From assembly GCA_949316235.1 (NCBI GenBank), contig OX438742.1:7534815-7598814 (forward strand): a stretch of DNA of 64,000 bases, in the 5' to 3' direction. The notes beneath the pieces are model-generated. The model did not search any database and was not told the origin of the DNA. It worked only from the letters and a program-made list of their open reading frames with translations. Source of the DNA: Oegoconia quadripuncta. Taxonomy: Eukaryota; Arthropoda; Insecta; Lepidoptera; Autostichidae. The position numbers and the translations under genes were made by a program. Positions 53,353-63,269 of this stretch are shown one piece after another (position 1 is the stretch's first letter; every line of letters begins with the position of its first letter).

Positions 53353-56300
53353 TAGACGGGAATAATAGCCAACCGGGAAGGCATTTAACTGCTTTTTTAA
53401 CCCCCACGAAAAACGATGGGCGTTGTGTGTGTGTCCAGTCTTTGTCCAGACGTATCTCGTAAAGTGTAGTCCGATGTGAGGGCGGTTCCAGGGGACAGGT
53501 TATTATTATTAGCCATGCCTGCAGAAAATCAGTGACCGCGCGCTGTTCCGAAGATATTTAGTATATTTTCGGGGTTTCCTAACTTTTAATTTATAGTTAA
53601 TTTAGACAATGGAATGTTTTGTCTTTTAAAAATGTACCTACTTTTCCATTCATCATATTGTGAGAATAACTAAAAAATAATAGCGTTAAATATTAATTTA
53701 ACATTTATTTATTTTTTAAAGAGTTTTTAATGCTATAGGACATATATTTAATAGTACCTACTAACGTACAGAAGACTCACTCTCTAACAAAACACGTTTT
53801 AGTCATGATAAGGACCTACAGCATCCGGAATTCGTGTCGCGTAAAGGGGTATTGATTCCAGAATCAATACATGGCTGTCGTCTGTCTCACTTGATCACGT
53901 CACTGTGCGCATGCCCTATCCACTAACCGTACAATTAACCTTTAATAAATAAGTTCAATTGTTGACATTTAATGGGAATGAAAACTTACGAATAACTCGT
54001 CACTGTAGGCATTAATGATAAATTGTTTGCTGTATGTGAACTTTTATGTATAAAGCACAGAATGCCCGTAATAGTATAAGTTTAGCGAAGAACACTTACT
54101 CCCTAAGAACCTACAAAAACATATACCTACTAAAAACAGTTTATCTGACATTGATTTTTCTATAATATACCTGCCCACACAAATTAACTAAATTATATCT
54201 GTAGGTATCAATGTGTCTAAAGTCTGTTTTAACTATGATGAATTACCTAAGTAGCTAATTTAATCAAGAAGTAGGCTCGTTTAATTATAATAAATAATGC
54301 TACGAAGACGGACGATAGGTAGCAAAGACCTTCGCACGAAGGAGATGCATAATGGCGTGTCGTGTCATGCACTTATGAGGGAAGACCGGAGTTAAGCTCA
54401 GTTTGGCATCATTGAAGACATTATATTTTATCAGAATTGCCCATCAGGCCCAGTAGCAGACAAGCATGAAACCAGCCAACCGTAATAGAAAAGAAAAGAA
54501 AAATTATTATACAAGTAATCTACGGAGTCTGTCGAATATGTCCTGTGAATATGTCTCAGTAATGCGTGGTCCGATTTGTTTACCGTTTTTTATAGGGTTT
54601 ATCATAAAGGGTCATTGCATCCAAAGTTTCAATTCTAAATTTTCCGAAATGAATTTAAACCGATTCTATCGAAACTTTTGCCACGTTTGATGCAAATCGG
54701 TCAAGCCGTTTTGACGATATTTAGCCTTTAACATACGTTGGTTTGGTTTATCTGGATGATATAATCAATCATGTACAAATACTCGAGGATTCTGTAAATT
54801 TTAAATTTATAGTTATGTATGGTTATTTTATAAGTTGAATTTATAAAGAAAGTGAGCTTCTAACTTTTGTGCCAATTTCGATGCAATTTCACTTAACTAA
54901 AACCTAGTGTAAGTAGTGCTATCGCCTTCTTCCTGGAATAATAATACGCGATAGGACAAATCTATAACTTGTTTTGGCTTAAGGAAGGCACATTAGAATC
55001 GACGCCATTGGTTTTGTAAAGCGCAAATCGGCATAGTTCTCAGCATTTTTTTTTTCAACAAAGGCGAATTCGAACTCTCACGTGGGCGTAGTAGGTACGT
55101 CGTACACCAGCTGATCACAGAACATTTATACCTCGAGACTCGAGAAAGATTATGCTTTTGTTCGCTGTCCTATGTCCCGGCAAACGCTAGTAGTAAATTG
55201 CATGTGTTTGGTTTTGTGTAATGCAAGCTAAAAATGTTACAGGCGGGCGCAGAAGAGCGAATTATATCGCGTAACGTATAAAGCGCGACGTTTAGTCTTC
55301 ACAACTAAGGCGGCGAGTGGAGAGCGCGACACGGCCGGTGTGGCGCCGCCGACGTTGTATTTGTATTTGTATTACCGTTTGTGTTAGGATTTTACCTACT
55401 TAGTATTATATAACCTAAAAATTATAGTATCCTTCGCAGTATTAAATTTAGAAAACATAACCAACTCGTTCATTGCACTAAACTATGTTTACTAAGTAGA
55501 TGTTGCCACTTTCTCATTGTCTATAACGTTTAACTAATTAGATAATAACGTTTAAGTAATTAGACACTTACATAATTTGTTCTAACACCTTCTTGGCCTG
55601 TTTGTATTCCTCATATTATCACCATGGTTCTCCCTACTTTCTTCATCATTCGATCATTCCTGCTGATTTCCAAACAATCACTTATTTATTATTGATAAAA
55701 TCTTTAATAAAACAAGAATAAATGGCATCATTCAGCGATAACAATACCTACTCCGTGTACGGCAAATTTTTAAATTTTTATGTTATTTCTTCACTACCTT
55801 CGGACTTGAGAACTTGAATTACAACGCACTGAGATAAAATTAATAGCAACTAAATTGTCTTTCCCCATGCAAGTTAAAATATCAACCCCAATTTTTAATG
55901 GAAGATCCTGGTATCTTTCTGCGTCATTACAAAAGAGGCTCATTTGTTTTACTGGATTCGTTTTTTGCACAGATTTTACAATACAATATAATAATCTTCT
56001 ATTGACTTATTAATTCCCAAACAATAGGTACCTATACCCTGCCTTACTTCAGGTTTTGTTTTTGTAATGCAACAAAAAACAACGTTTAAATTATCTGATA
56101 TTCTTAAATCTTTTGGTGAATTGGTTTTACTATAATTCAATACTGTTTTTATTATAAGATCTTACGCAGTATAATGCGGCAAGTTGAAAATTATCTACTT
56201 CATATTCAACTCTCTGAATATTTAACTTACTTTCATAACTTTCCTTGGCATAATTACGTAACGATAAGTAAATAGATAATAAGACATATATAACCTTACT

Positions 56301-56412
56301 AGGTATATATTTGTAATCTCTTAGTTGTAGTTTTGTATTACTTATAAAATAAAGGAACAAAAAGTATAACAAATCTCGTTTTATTAACAAACAAAACAAT
56401 TTTGTTTGTTTG
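53353..56412. other. Intergenic, no gene recognised
   Basis: AT-rich, with dispersed repeat phrases (AACCCCCACGAAAAACGATG near 53399; CAAATCGGTCAAGCCGTTTT near 54694). A GC-rich stretch at 55250-55340 resembles a promoter or 5' UTR, but no coding exon follows. Frames at 54466-54690 and 56130-56525 look like chance; the latter overlaps a MITE. Confidence 0.4.
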
Positions 56413-56559
56413 AGCCCATATTTCAGAATGTTGCTCAAGCGTAGGTAGATCTGCGCTTGAGCATAGTTAGAAAGAGATGCCACCATATAAGTTACATAAA
56501 GCTGTCCCTTTTTAACTGTCCTCAAGCGGGGATCTCTGCTTGCATTACGTAATACGGGC
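56413..56559 (+). mobile_element. MITE, same family, copy 2 (147 bp)
   Basis: GCCCATATTTCAGAATGTTG at the left, TAATACGGGC at the right. Compared with 50899-51018 it has ~27 extra internal bases (TACATAAAGCTGTCCCTTT). Confidence 0.82.
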
Positions 56560-56622
56560 TTTCTAATCTTGACAAAGACCTACTGAATGACGTTGACGAT
56601 ACATAGTCGGTAAAACAGTAAG

Positions 56623-56769
56623 GCCCGTATTACAAAATGTTATTCAAGCAAGGATCTCCGCTTGAGGACAGTTATAAAGGGACAGCTTTATGTAGTTTGT
56701 ATAGCGGCATCTCTGTCTAACTATGCTCAAGCGCAGATCTACGCTTGAGCAACATTCTGAAATATGGGC
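56623..56769 (-). mobile_element. MITE, same family, copy 3, inverted relative to copy 2
   Basis: It is the reverse complement of 56413-56559 at roughly 90% identity, including the TACATAAAGCTGTCCCTTT block, separated by 63 bases. The pair could form a long stem. Confidence 0.85.
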
Positions 56770-57830
56770 TAAGGCCCATGGATGTAGTATGGCTTATTTA
56801 TTACAGAATATATAATAGTAATACGTGTGAATAATGCATGTAAGTGTTGGTAATTTTTGTAAGTTGGTTTGTGTAGGTATGTTTATAAAGAGAAAAGGCC
56901 GACTTACTGTTATTTTATGTGTATAATTCAGTGGATAACTGTTATTGGCTTCCTGAATAGTACTATAGTTTAAGATTCGTGATATAGACTATATAAAGCT
57001 GTTGTTATCCCTGAAACAATAAAGTAAATGAGTAATACGTAGGTAGTCGATAAAAAAGGAATCTTTTCTTTTGCATGACCTTTTCATGCGTCAGCTGGTC
57101 AGCTCAAAAGTTTTTGACCGACGCGACGATTTGAAATAATAATATGCTGCTGACCTCGCGACATGCTTAATCGAGTATCGATACAAAAGTAACGCATAGT
57201 ATTTTTTAATACTCGTGATAAGCTCCAAACGTAATGCGTTTGTTGGTGTTACTTTAGTAACATCAACGGTCTAATCCATTAGTTCCTAAAGTGCTCCAGG
57301 GAGACGCGATGGGATCTACGTCGGCGTGGCAAAAAAAAAGGGGTTTACAATTCTTAAGCGCGGGTGTCTACGAAAATTTATCTACTTTTGATAGTGAAGA
57401 AATAAAATGTTGGCTTAACTTTACCTATCCATGTAGGCAGATAATATTTCAAGAAGCTCAGCGACTGTTACTTGTAAATACTTGCATATTCCATATTCAG
57501 TACAACTCCACTCACAGCACAATCAATTAATTAATTAACCAATCAATTCTCACATTTTTCGAAAACTATTAATACGTGGTTGAAACTCAGCCGCAACGTA
57601 AATTTCCATAGTTAGATCTCACATTTGTTGTCGCGGTTTGGGAATATGGTAGAATGTAGATGCAGGGGATCCACCGGAACCAGCTAAATTTTGAAAATGG
57701 TGGTGGGAGAAAAAAGTCTGGGAAACTCTAAATGTTCAGAAAAAATAGTGCGATACTTAAATTAATAATTTAAGTAACTAATTTATGATGTTCTTTATAG
57801 GACAGTTATTCACAGCGTGCACACCTTTTA
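56770..57830. other. Intergenic, no gene recognised
   Basis: No element named. The frame at 57291-57530 (79 codons) has no domain. Confidence 0.4.
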
Positions 57831-57832
57831 AT

Positions 57833-58140
57833 CTACTCTGCCCAAGCTACGTACTTCCGGCGATATAATACCGCCGCCCGGGGTTTAACTATGTTCATAA
57901 CAAACCAGGGTCCATATCGTAAATGTGCCGCTAATTTATTGCAAATAATACTCTTAAATGAACATTGGTCACATACAAGAAGATAAATAAGTGAGCTTAT
58001 CTCTAAAAGAGATCTCTTCCATTCAACCTTAAAAGTGGTCGGAGAATGTATATTGGATAGAAAACTTCGTACAAATACAATTCTGGCTTCCAAAGTCTGG
58101 ATCGTAGGTATGGGTCTCACGTTGACAATATTAGAAGTAG
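57833..58140 (-). mobile_element. LINE 3' region, decayed
   Basis: The - strand reads VRPIPTIQTLEARIVFVRSF, then VEWKRSLLEISSLI, and contains GAGATCTCTTTTAGAGATAA, the phrase also found at 34889. This suggests the end of a LINE ORF2 with its 3' UTR; the family assignment is tentative. Confidence 0.45.
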
Positions 58141-58305
58141 CTTTTAACCGACTTCAAAAAAGGAGAAAGTTCTCAATTCAAAATCAATAAAGATATGTCT
58201 GCAGCGACTGCCGTGAGGGGGCTATGCGGGTTATTTACCCACCACTAGCTATGTCCGGCCTCCTGCGTGTAGCCAGATACTCGTGTAATTCAATTAATTC
58301 CTAGT

Positions 58306-58416
58306 ATGGAATGCTATTGTCAGGTTTGTGGTGGTCAGGCGACTTTTATTCAGATGTTACCCTGGTATATTGTGTGTACAAACTGTGCGACAATCTTTGA
58401 TCCTGGATCGCTTTAG
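58306..58416 (+). CDS. Tiny ORF with zinc-ribbon-like cysteines (36 aa)
   Basis: MECYCQVCGGQATFIQMLPW, then YIVCTNCATIFDPGSL and a stop. Two CxxC pairs (CQVC, CTNC) 18 residues apart fit a zinc ribbon. No relative is known to me. It is short enough to be chance. Confidence 0.25.
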   Translation: MECYCQVCGGQATFIQMLPWYIVCTNCATIFDPGSL

Positions 58417-58596
58417 TAGTTTTTCTATATACTGTTCCTGATCCAAGGTACTATCCCCGCTCTAGTCTGAACTCATTCGAACTAATTCTTATTCCAAAAA
58501 TTAATAGTGTGATTCTAAATAAACGTGACAAATCGAAGATCATCAGTTAGAGTTGGTATACTCCAACTGCCCGTTTAAACTTGCCATTGCACAAAA

Positions 58597-59049
58597 ATGG
58601 TCAGATTGGCAAACTCGCTAAAATACTATAAACTTGTAAATAACAGATTCGGATGTTTAGATAATTATCTTATTCCTAACAGAGGTTTACGTCAGAACAT
58701 TGCCGTAGAAGGGGCACCATACCAATGTGTATATACAAGGAGGCTTTCGTTATTCTATTGCCGCGGAAACAATACTTATATCATAAACATGCTCAGAGAG
58801 ATTGGCAATCTTACTGGCTATTGGTACATAGTGCGGCCGTCGAGAAGAGCAGGCCCTAAGTACGAGTATTACGTTATGTTGACTGGAAATATGCAGGTAT
58901 CTACTTGCGAATCCACGACTTCGTGGGGAAAGGTATGTGCATGCATGCGTACACACGTGAGTTTAATCGAAAAGTTGCATGGGAGTAGGATTGTTGGGAA
59001 TGTGGGAGAGAATGTATATAAATGTGTGTGGGACAGTGAAGAGAACTGA
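58597..59049 (+). CDS. Unrecognised ORF, 150 aa
   Basis: An arthropod initiator-like TCAGT lies at 58543, and the first ATG follows at 58597. The protein starts MVRLANSLKYYKLVNNRFG and contains YQCVYTRRLSLFYC and LTGYWYIVRPSRRAGPKYEY. A GTATGT after WGK (58932) could be a donor: the frame of 58979-59194 continues with TLGFESLDNFMRRYAKNLYT and ends at 59192, joinable in phase 0 through a weak acceptor near 59048. Function unknown. Confidence 0.4.
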   Translation: MVRLANSLKYYKLVNNRFGCLDNYLIPNRGLRQNIAVEGAPYQCVYTRRLSLFYCRGNNTYIINMLREIGNLTGYWYIVRPSRRAGPKYEYYVMLTGNMQVSTCESTTSWGKVCACMRTHVSLIEKLHGSRIVGNVGENVYKCVWDSEEN

Positions 59050-59689
59050 GACCCTGGGCTTCGAGAGCCTCGACAACTTTATGCGGCGTTACGCCAAAAA
59101 TCTTTACACGCGCACAGACGCGGCCAGTAGAAACCTGCATCTGCGGCAACTGGCCCCATACGCACTCCCTCCGGATCGAGTCCTATTGTCGTGAGACCTA
59201 GTCTCACCAGAAGTGATCAACTAAAAGACGTAAACTGTTGGAAAAAGGCCTTCCCCAAAGATCTCCACAACGATGGGTGCTGCGCTGCCCGCATCCAACG
59301 CTTACTTGCCAATGCTTACTGCTAAAAAATCTTTATAATCACTGGAAACGGGGAATAAGTAAATATTGGCGCCGACTTCGAAAGAAATTTGTTTATATAG
59401 CAGTGATTAATTACGACAGTGAACATAGAAAATGACGAATTGAGAAATAGGTTTCAGTAAAAATATTTTTTACTTTGTAGTGGCTGATTTTAGAGATTTT
59501 TTGATATCGGTTGTATTTTTTGTTAAAAAGTTTTTAACTTGAGGTACCTACTTCCTTCTCTTTATTCCAAAAAAATTGCATGTCAACAACGTACACTCCT
59601 GGTATGATAATGGTATTATCTTTTGATTTCATATACACATGCCTCGTTTTTTTATTTTTGCAATCCCAAAGCTTGTGTAAAACAATAAC

Positions 59690-59960
59690 AAATTTTACGT
59701 CAACCATGCTCTAGACAAGCTCCTAGAGGTAGATAAGCTTTTCTTGTGCAGGCACACGTAGTCAGTCATTGCCTTATTCTTCAAAGCCACGCGGTGGTTC
59801 CATATAGTCTCGTTCGGTCTCCGTATAGGAACGCTATCTTCAGATCTAACATGTCAATCTTAAGTTTATAACAGCGTGCATATACAATTAACATCCAGAT
59901 GAATGTCTGACTACTTGTGAATATATTAATTTGTCCCTTTTCTTTGATTAAAACAATGGG
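59690..59960 (-). mobile_element. Ty1/copia retrotransposon, RT fragment
   Basis: The - strand gives CYKLKIDMLDLKIAFLYGD, then in another frame MEPPRGFE and VCLHKKSL, followed by SRAW. These match the D-KTAFLYG, M-QPEGFE, VC-LKKSLYGLKQ and RAW motifs of copia RT. Frameshifted and short. Confidence 0.7.
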
Positions 59961-60119
59961 AGACCTATGATTTTTAAAGATTCGATGCCTGACTTTAAAT
60001 GTTGTATAGTAGTATAGTTTCCTGATTAATGTATTATAATATAATAAACCCAAAAAAGCAGACCAAGACAGATTGCAAGTGAAGTACGTAGATAAGGTTG
60101 TGCATGTCACGCACGCGGC

Positions 60120-61540
60120 TTGATAGTCGGCTTGGTGCTTGGTTCAAGCCGCTTGATCAAACTTCGTTACATGTCGTTTTTGTTCGTCGGAGTAAAAAGT
60201 AACTTAAATTAACTCAAACCCAGATTAATATTTTTTATATTTTAGAAATATTTCTAAAAGCATTCCTAGCTCACATTTTATTTATTACCGGATAAAGTTG
60301 ATTCTTAACACTTTCATTTGATTGGCATGTACGCCATGAACGCTATCTGAATTCTGACTGGATTTGAATTGACTGAAGCGTATTGAAGTAAGCATGCCAA
60401 CGACCCATCAGTCATCGCGGCAAGTAAAATATATAATTTTCATCAAGCCCGGCGCATAACCAATTTGTAAACGATCAATAGACCTACGTGCTTGATGTCA
60501 AGCAGCTTGACCGTCTCCAAGACCCTTTAGTATCAATATACCTAGTACGCGTACCTGTTAAACAAAATACGTCTAATAAAATAAACTCGAATTTTTATTA
60601 AAAAAAAGCAAGTCGTTCGTGAAGTGAGTATTAATTATTCTTTGGTCGTTCCTGTATGATTTGATGGATATTGTCACGTTTTATTCTCAATTTTGTGTAA
60701 ATCTTTGAAAAATAGCCCTTGTTAATGTAATTTTTAAAGTGAAAATTTTCAAATATTCATCCAATACAATGTATGTCATGTAACGTGTTGTTGTATTGTA
60801 TGTATCGTGAATTTTCATAATTACATCTAAGGAGTCGCACATTTAGGTGGACAGGTATTTATCTCACAGGATTCCTTTCCTAGCCCCCAATATTTTATTC
60901 CTTAATTACTAGCATTGAGTGCTACTGATGTTTAGATTTCTAGGAACCATTTTACATGAATCTCCAAACTAGCTTTTGTTTGGGCATAATTCAGTCCAGT
61001 ACTATGTAATTATCAACATGCGCATGTAATGTACCATACACACTTCAAGTATCTGTTGGGTTATATTTGTCTGAGAATTTTTCACATGCCATTCACATTT
61101 CTATAACCAGTACTGAAGATTCATCATTTTATTGTTGGTTAACTCAGATCACAGAGATGTTTCAAGCATATTTTTCTCCAAAGTAGCTTTTTCCAATTCA
61201 AGTTAGGTTAAGTATCATTTAGAACCTTATCATAGTTGCAAAAATACACATAATACTATACTGTTGCTATACTGTCGACTGTTCAACCTTTGCCATCTGG
61301 AGACCAATAAAGCAGAACATATTTCAGAGACCAGACTGTATTATAATTGTACAGAATGTATTATACCTACATAGAAAATTTAAAACAACCTCCGATAACA
61401 TGATTCAATAAGTGATTATATACTCCAGGTCTACCTAGATCAGAAGAGAAAGAAGACCTAACCAATATCCATCAAACACACCTAAGAACTTATCTCTGAG
61501 CTTCATTTTTTTTCTTTCTAACATTGGTTTAGAGAAGAGT
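60120..61540. other. Intergenic or upstream region; possible 5' UTR exon
   Basis: No coding exon seen. A strong donor (GAAGTGAGTATT) at 60624 after GCAAGTCGTTCGTGAA could end a non-coding first exon for the + gene whose ATG is at 63259; this is speculation. Confidence 0.25.
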
Positions 61541-61544
61541 TTAA

Positions 61545-61681
61545 GGCCGTATTAATAAATCGATCTTGATATTGTGTCTGTCTCAATACTATTTTTTTTG
61601 ATACTGTTTTAATATGCAAAAGATTTTCAAGGGTCAGATTAAGGTCATCTCAATCTTGCGAAAGGTTTATTAAAATGGGCC
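61545..61681. mobile_element. MITE, GGCCCG family copy 2 (137 bp)
   Basis: Ends GGCCGTATTAATAAATCG and GGTTTATTAAAATGGGCC, flanked on both sides by TTAA. It shares ATACTGTTTTAATATGCAAA with the copy at 15349. On the - strand it supplies AATAAA (61666-61671). Confidence 0.78.
61666..61671 (-). terminator. Poly(A) signal inside the MITE
   Basis: AATAAA on the - strand, 68 bases past the stop of the gene at 61739. No canonical signal occurs between the stop and this one. Confidence 0.5.
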
Positions 61682-61738
61682 TTAATATAAATATAAAATA
61701 CATTTAACTTTAAAATACATATAAAATTCAGGAAACTT

Positions 61739-62162
61739 TCATAAGCTTATGATATCATGAAAATACAATAACAAATTGGCTAAGAATCTGTCTCCTTGTT
61801 TAGGCTTTTGTTTTATATTTGGTCTCCAGAGTGACATATGCACCTCAATCAGGTCTTTCTGTGGATGCAGCCAAACCAATTTTAGAGAGGCACTGTAGTT
61901 CTTAAAATAATTGTTCAATGTGATATCTTGCTGTGCAGATAGACAGTGAAAAAAGAGTATATCCGCATTTCTTCTACATAGTTTTCCGTTGTTCCATGAG
62001 GGAGCGTGATTTTGATGTAAGGCACAGCAAATAACAAACAGGAAGTCAACATTTTTTTTTTCTATTTCATTTCCAAAATACAGTAAGTCACAGACTATAA
62101 GCAGTTCCTTTTCTGTCTGTAATGTAGCTAAACACCCCATGACCTTCAACCCAGACATTTCA
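61739..62162 (-). CDS. Terminal exon of an unidentified gene
   Basis: After the acceptor TTTACAAAAG the frame reads (I)EMSGLKVMGCLATLQTEKEL, then LLYFGNEIEKKNVDFLFVIC, and ends FLANLLLYFHDIISL with TGA. It joins in phase to the exon at 62245 (AT|T). No domain recognised; the mix of residues and the phase match argue that it is real. The nearest poly(A) signal lies in a MITE. Confidence 0.55.
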
Positions 62163-62244
62163 CTTTTGTAAACTTAATGAAAATCAATTTTGACAATCCC
62201 CAAAAATAGTCATAAATAGTCAACATTGTATAAAAAATACTCAC

Positions 62245-62445
62245 ATTATAGTTCCGAAGTAAGGCTTAAGGTTGATGAGAATATTGGGTTGAATGTCTGT
62301 ACGGATCCTCACTTCTCATGTGAGTGAAAGGTGCGGAATACACACATAGTATTGGTATTGGGGGGGGATGTCTGCAAGCTACAGACGGATTGTCGGGTCA
62401 CTTGTGCGACTATTTCATCTAATTCACTTTCCAGAGCATTGGTTA
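62245..62445 (-). CDS. Preceding exon of the same gene, with an apparent frameshift
   Basis: The donor GTGAGT follows position 62245. The end of the exon encodes VRIRTDIQPNILINLKPYFG, then TI, joining the terminal exon in phase. Upstream, the frame from an acceptor at 62446 reads ALESELDEIVAQVTRQSVCS and MCVFRTFHSHEK, then hits TGA; one extra base near 62313 would make the two parts continuous. Either the exon starts at 62314 (acceptor CACATGAG) or a one-base deletion is present in the DNA or the assembly. Confidence 0.45.
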
Positions 62446-62479
62446 CTGTGAGCCTGGTTCAGTCTTCTAGTCTAGAATA

Positions 62480-62640
62480 CACACTTGATTTCAATTCCAA
62501 TAAATAATCAAGACAATCATAAATAGTCACCAAGGTAAAAAAATTGTCATATTATAGTTTTGAAGATATAGTTATAGTTTGGTGAGGATACTGGGTTGAG
62601 TCTTGGAAGCCAGAATCTTGAATTCTACAGAATGCTTACG
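62480..62640. repeat. Decayed tandem copy of the 62170-62320 exon/intron junction
   Basis: TCATAAATAGTC, TATTATAGTT and TTGGTGAGGATACTGGGTTG align with TCATAAATAGTC, CATTATAGTT and TTGATGAGAATATTGGGTTG of 62207-62290. The donor sequence and frame are lost. Confidence 0.75.
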
Positions 62641-63212
62641 TTAACTTACCTTGAACTTGGTGTCATAATATAGTTGGGAAACAGGTGACTCAAACAACAA
62701 TCTATGCTATTCTATAGAAGTATGTTATCAGAATTAGAATCAGAATTATTTATTTGCTCTAAAAATGGTATACAATGACAAGGGAAAAAGGTGAACATTC
62801 ATGTTTTTCCAATGACAATGCCGTGCAAATAGTAGTTTAAGTAAGTACTTGTAATTATCGTTTAACAAGCATCTGTTTTAATTCTAAACATTCTTTTACA
62901 TTACAACAACCCATGTAAACTTCTATATACATTTTTGTATTGTTACAGTCACAAACACTGATATTGTGAATCTATTTATTGTGGTATTGTAATGCGATGC
63001 TGTCAACAAATTTCACTCTGTCCACCTGACATAGTAAATTGAAATGACCAATGTTATTTTTAATGCAAATATGGGTGATACAAGTGTAAAGCCTTTGTTT
63101 CGCTAGTACATTGCAGGAACTATCACTTCATAATTTCAGAACAACCACATCATAAAGACAATTCTTAAAATATTGGAATGCATGAATTTTATATTTCTAT
63201 TTTTGTTAACAG
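62636..63212. other. Region between the - gene and the + first coding exon
   Basis: A possible small - exon (62646-62710; splice-like CTATAG and GTAAGT) is open but does not join the next exon in phase. 62700-62910 carries LINE-tail-like phrases (GAATTATTTATTTGCTCTAA). No promoter can be assigned. Confidence 0.3.
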
Positions 63213-63269
63213 GACACCTCAAAGCATAGTTGGGAGTTTGAGGTAGTGCAACAACATCATGGGTAAAGA
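63213..63269 (+). CDS. First coding exon of a downstream gene, starting MGK(E/D)
   Basis: The acceptor TTTTTGTTAACAG, a 46-base 5' UTR, then ATG at 63259 in context CATCATGGG, giving M-G-K and GA of a split codon before the donor GTAAGT. EF-1alpha (MGKEK) and DnaJ/Hsp40 proteins (MGKDYY) both begin this way and often have an upstream UTR intron. The rest is beyond the window, so the identity stays open. Confidence 0.5.

Noticed and set aside
56130..56525. 131-aa ORF on the - strand
   Set aside because: It overlaps a MITE for about 110 bases and the rest is low-complexity AT-rich sequence.
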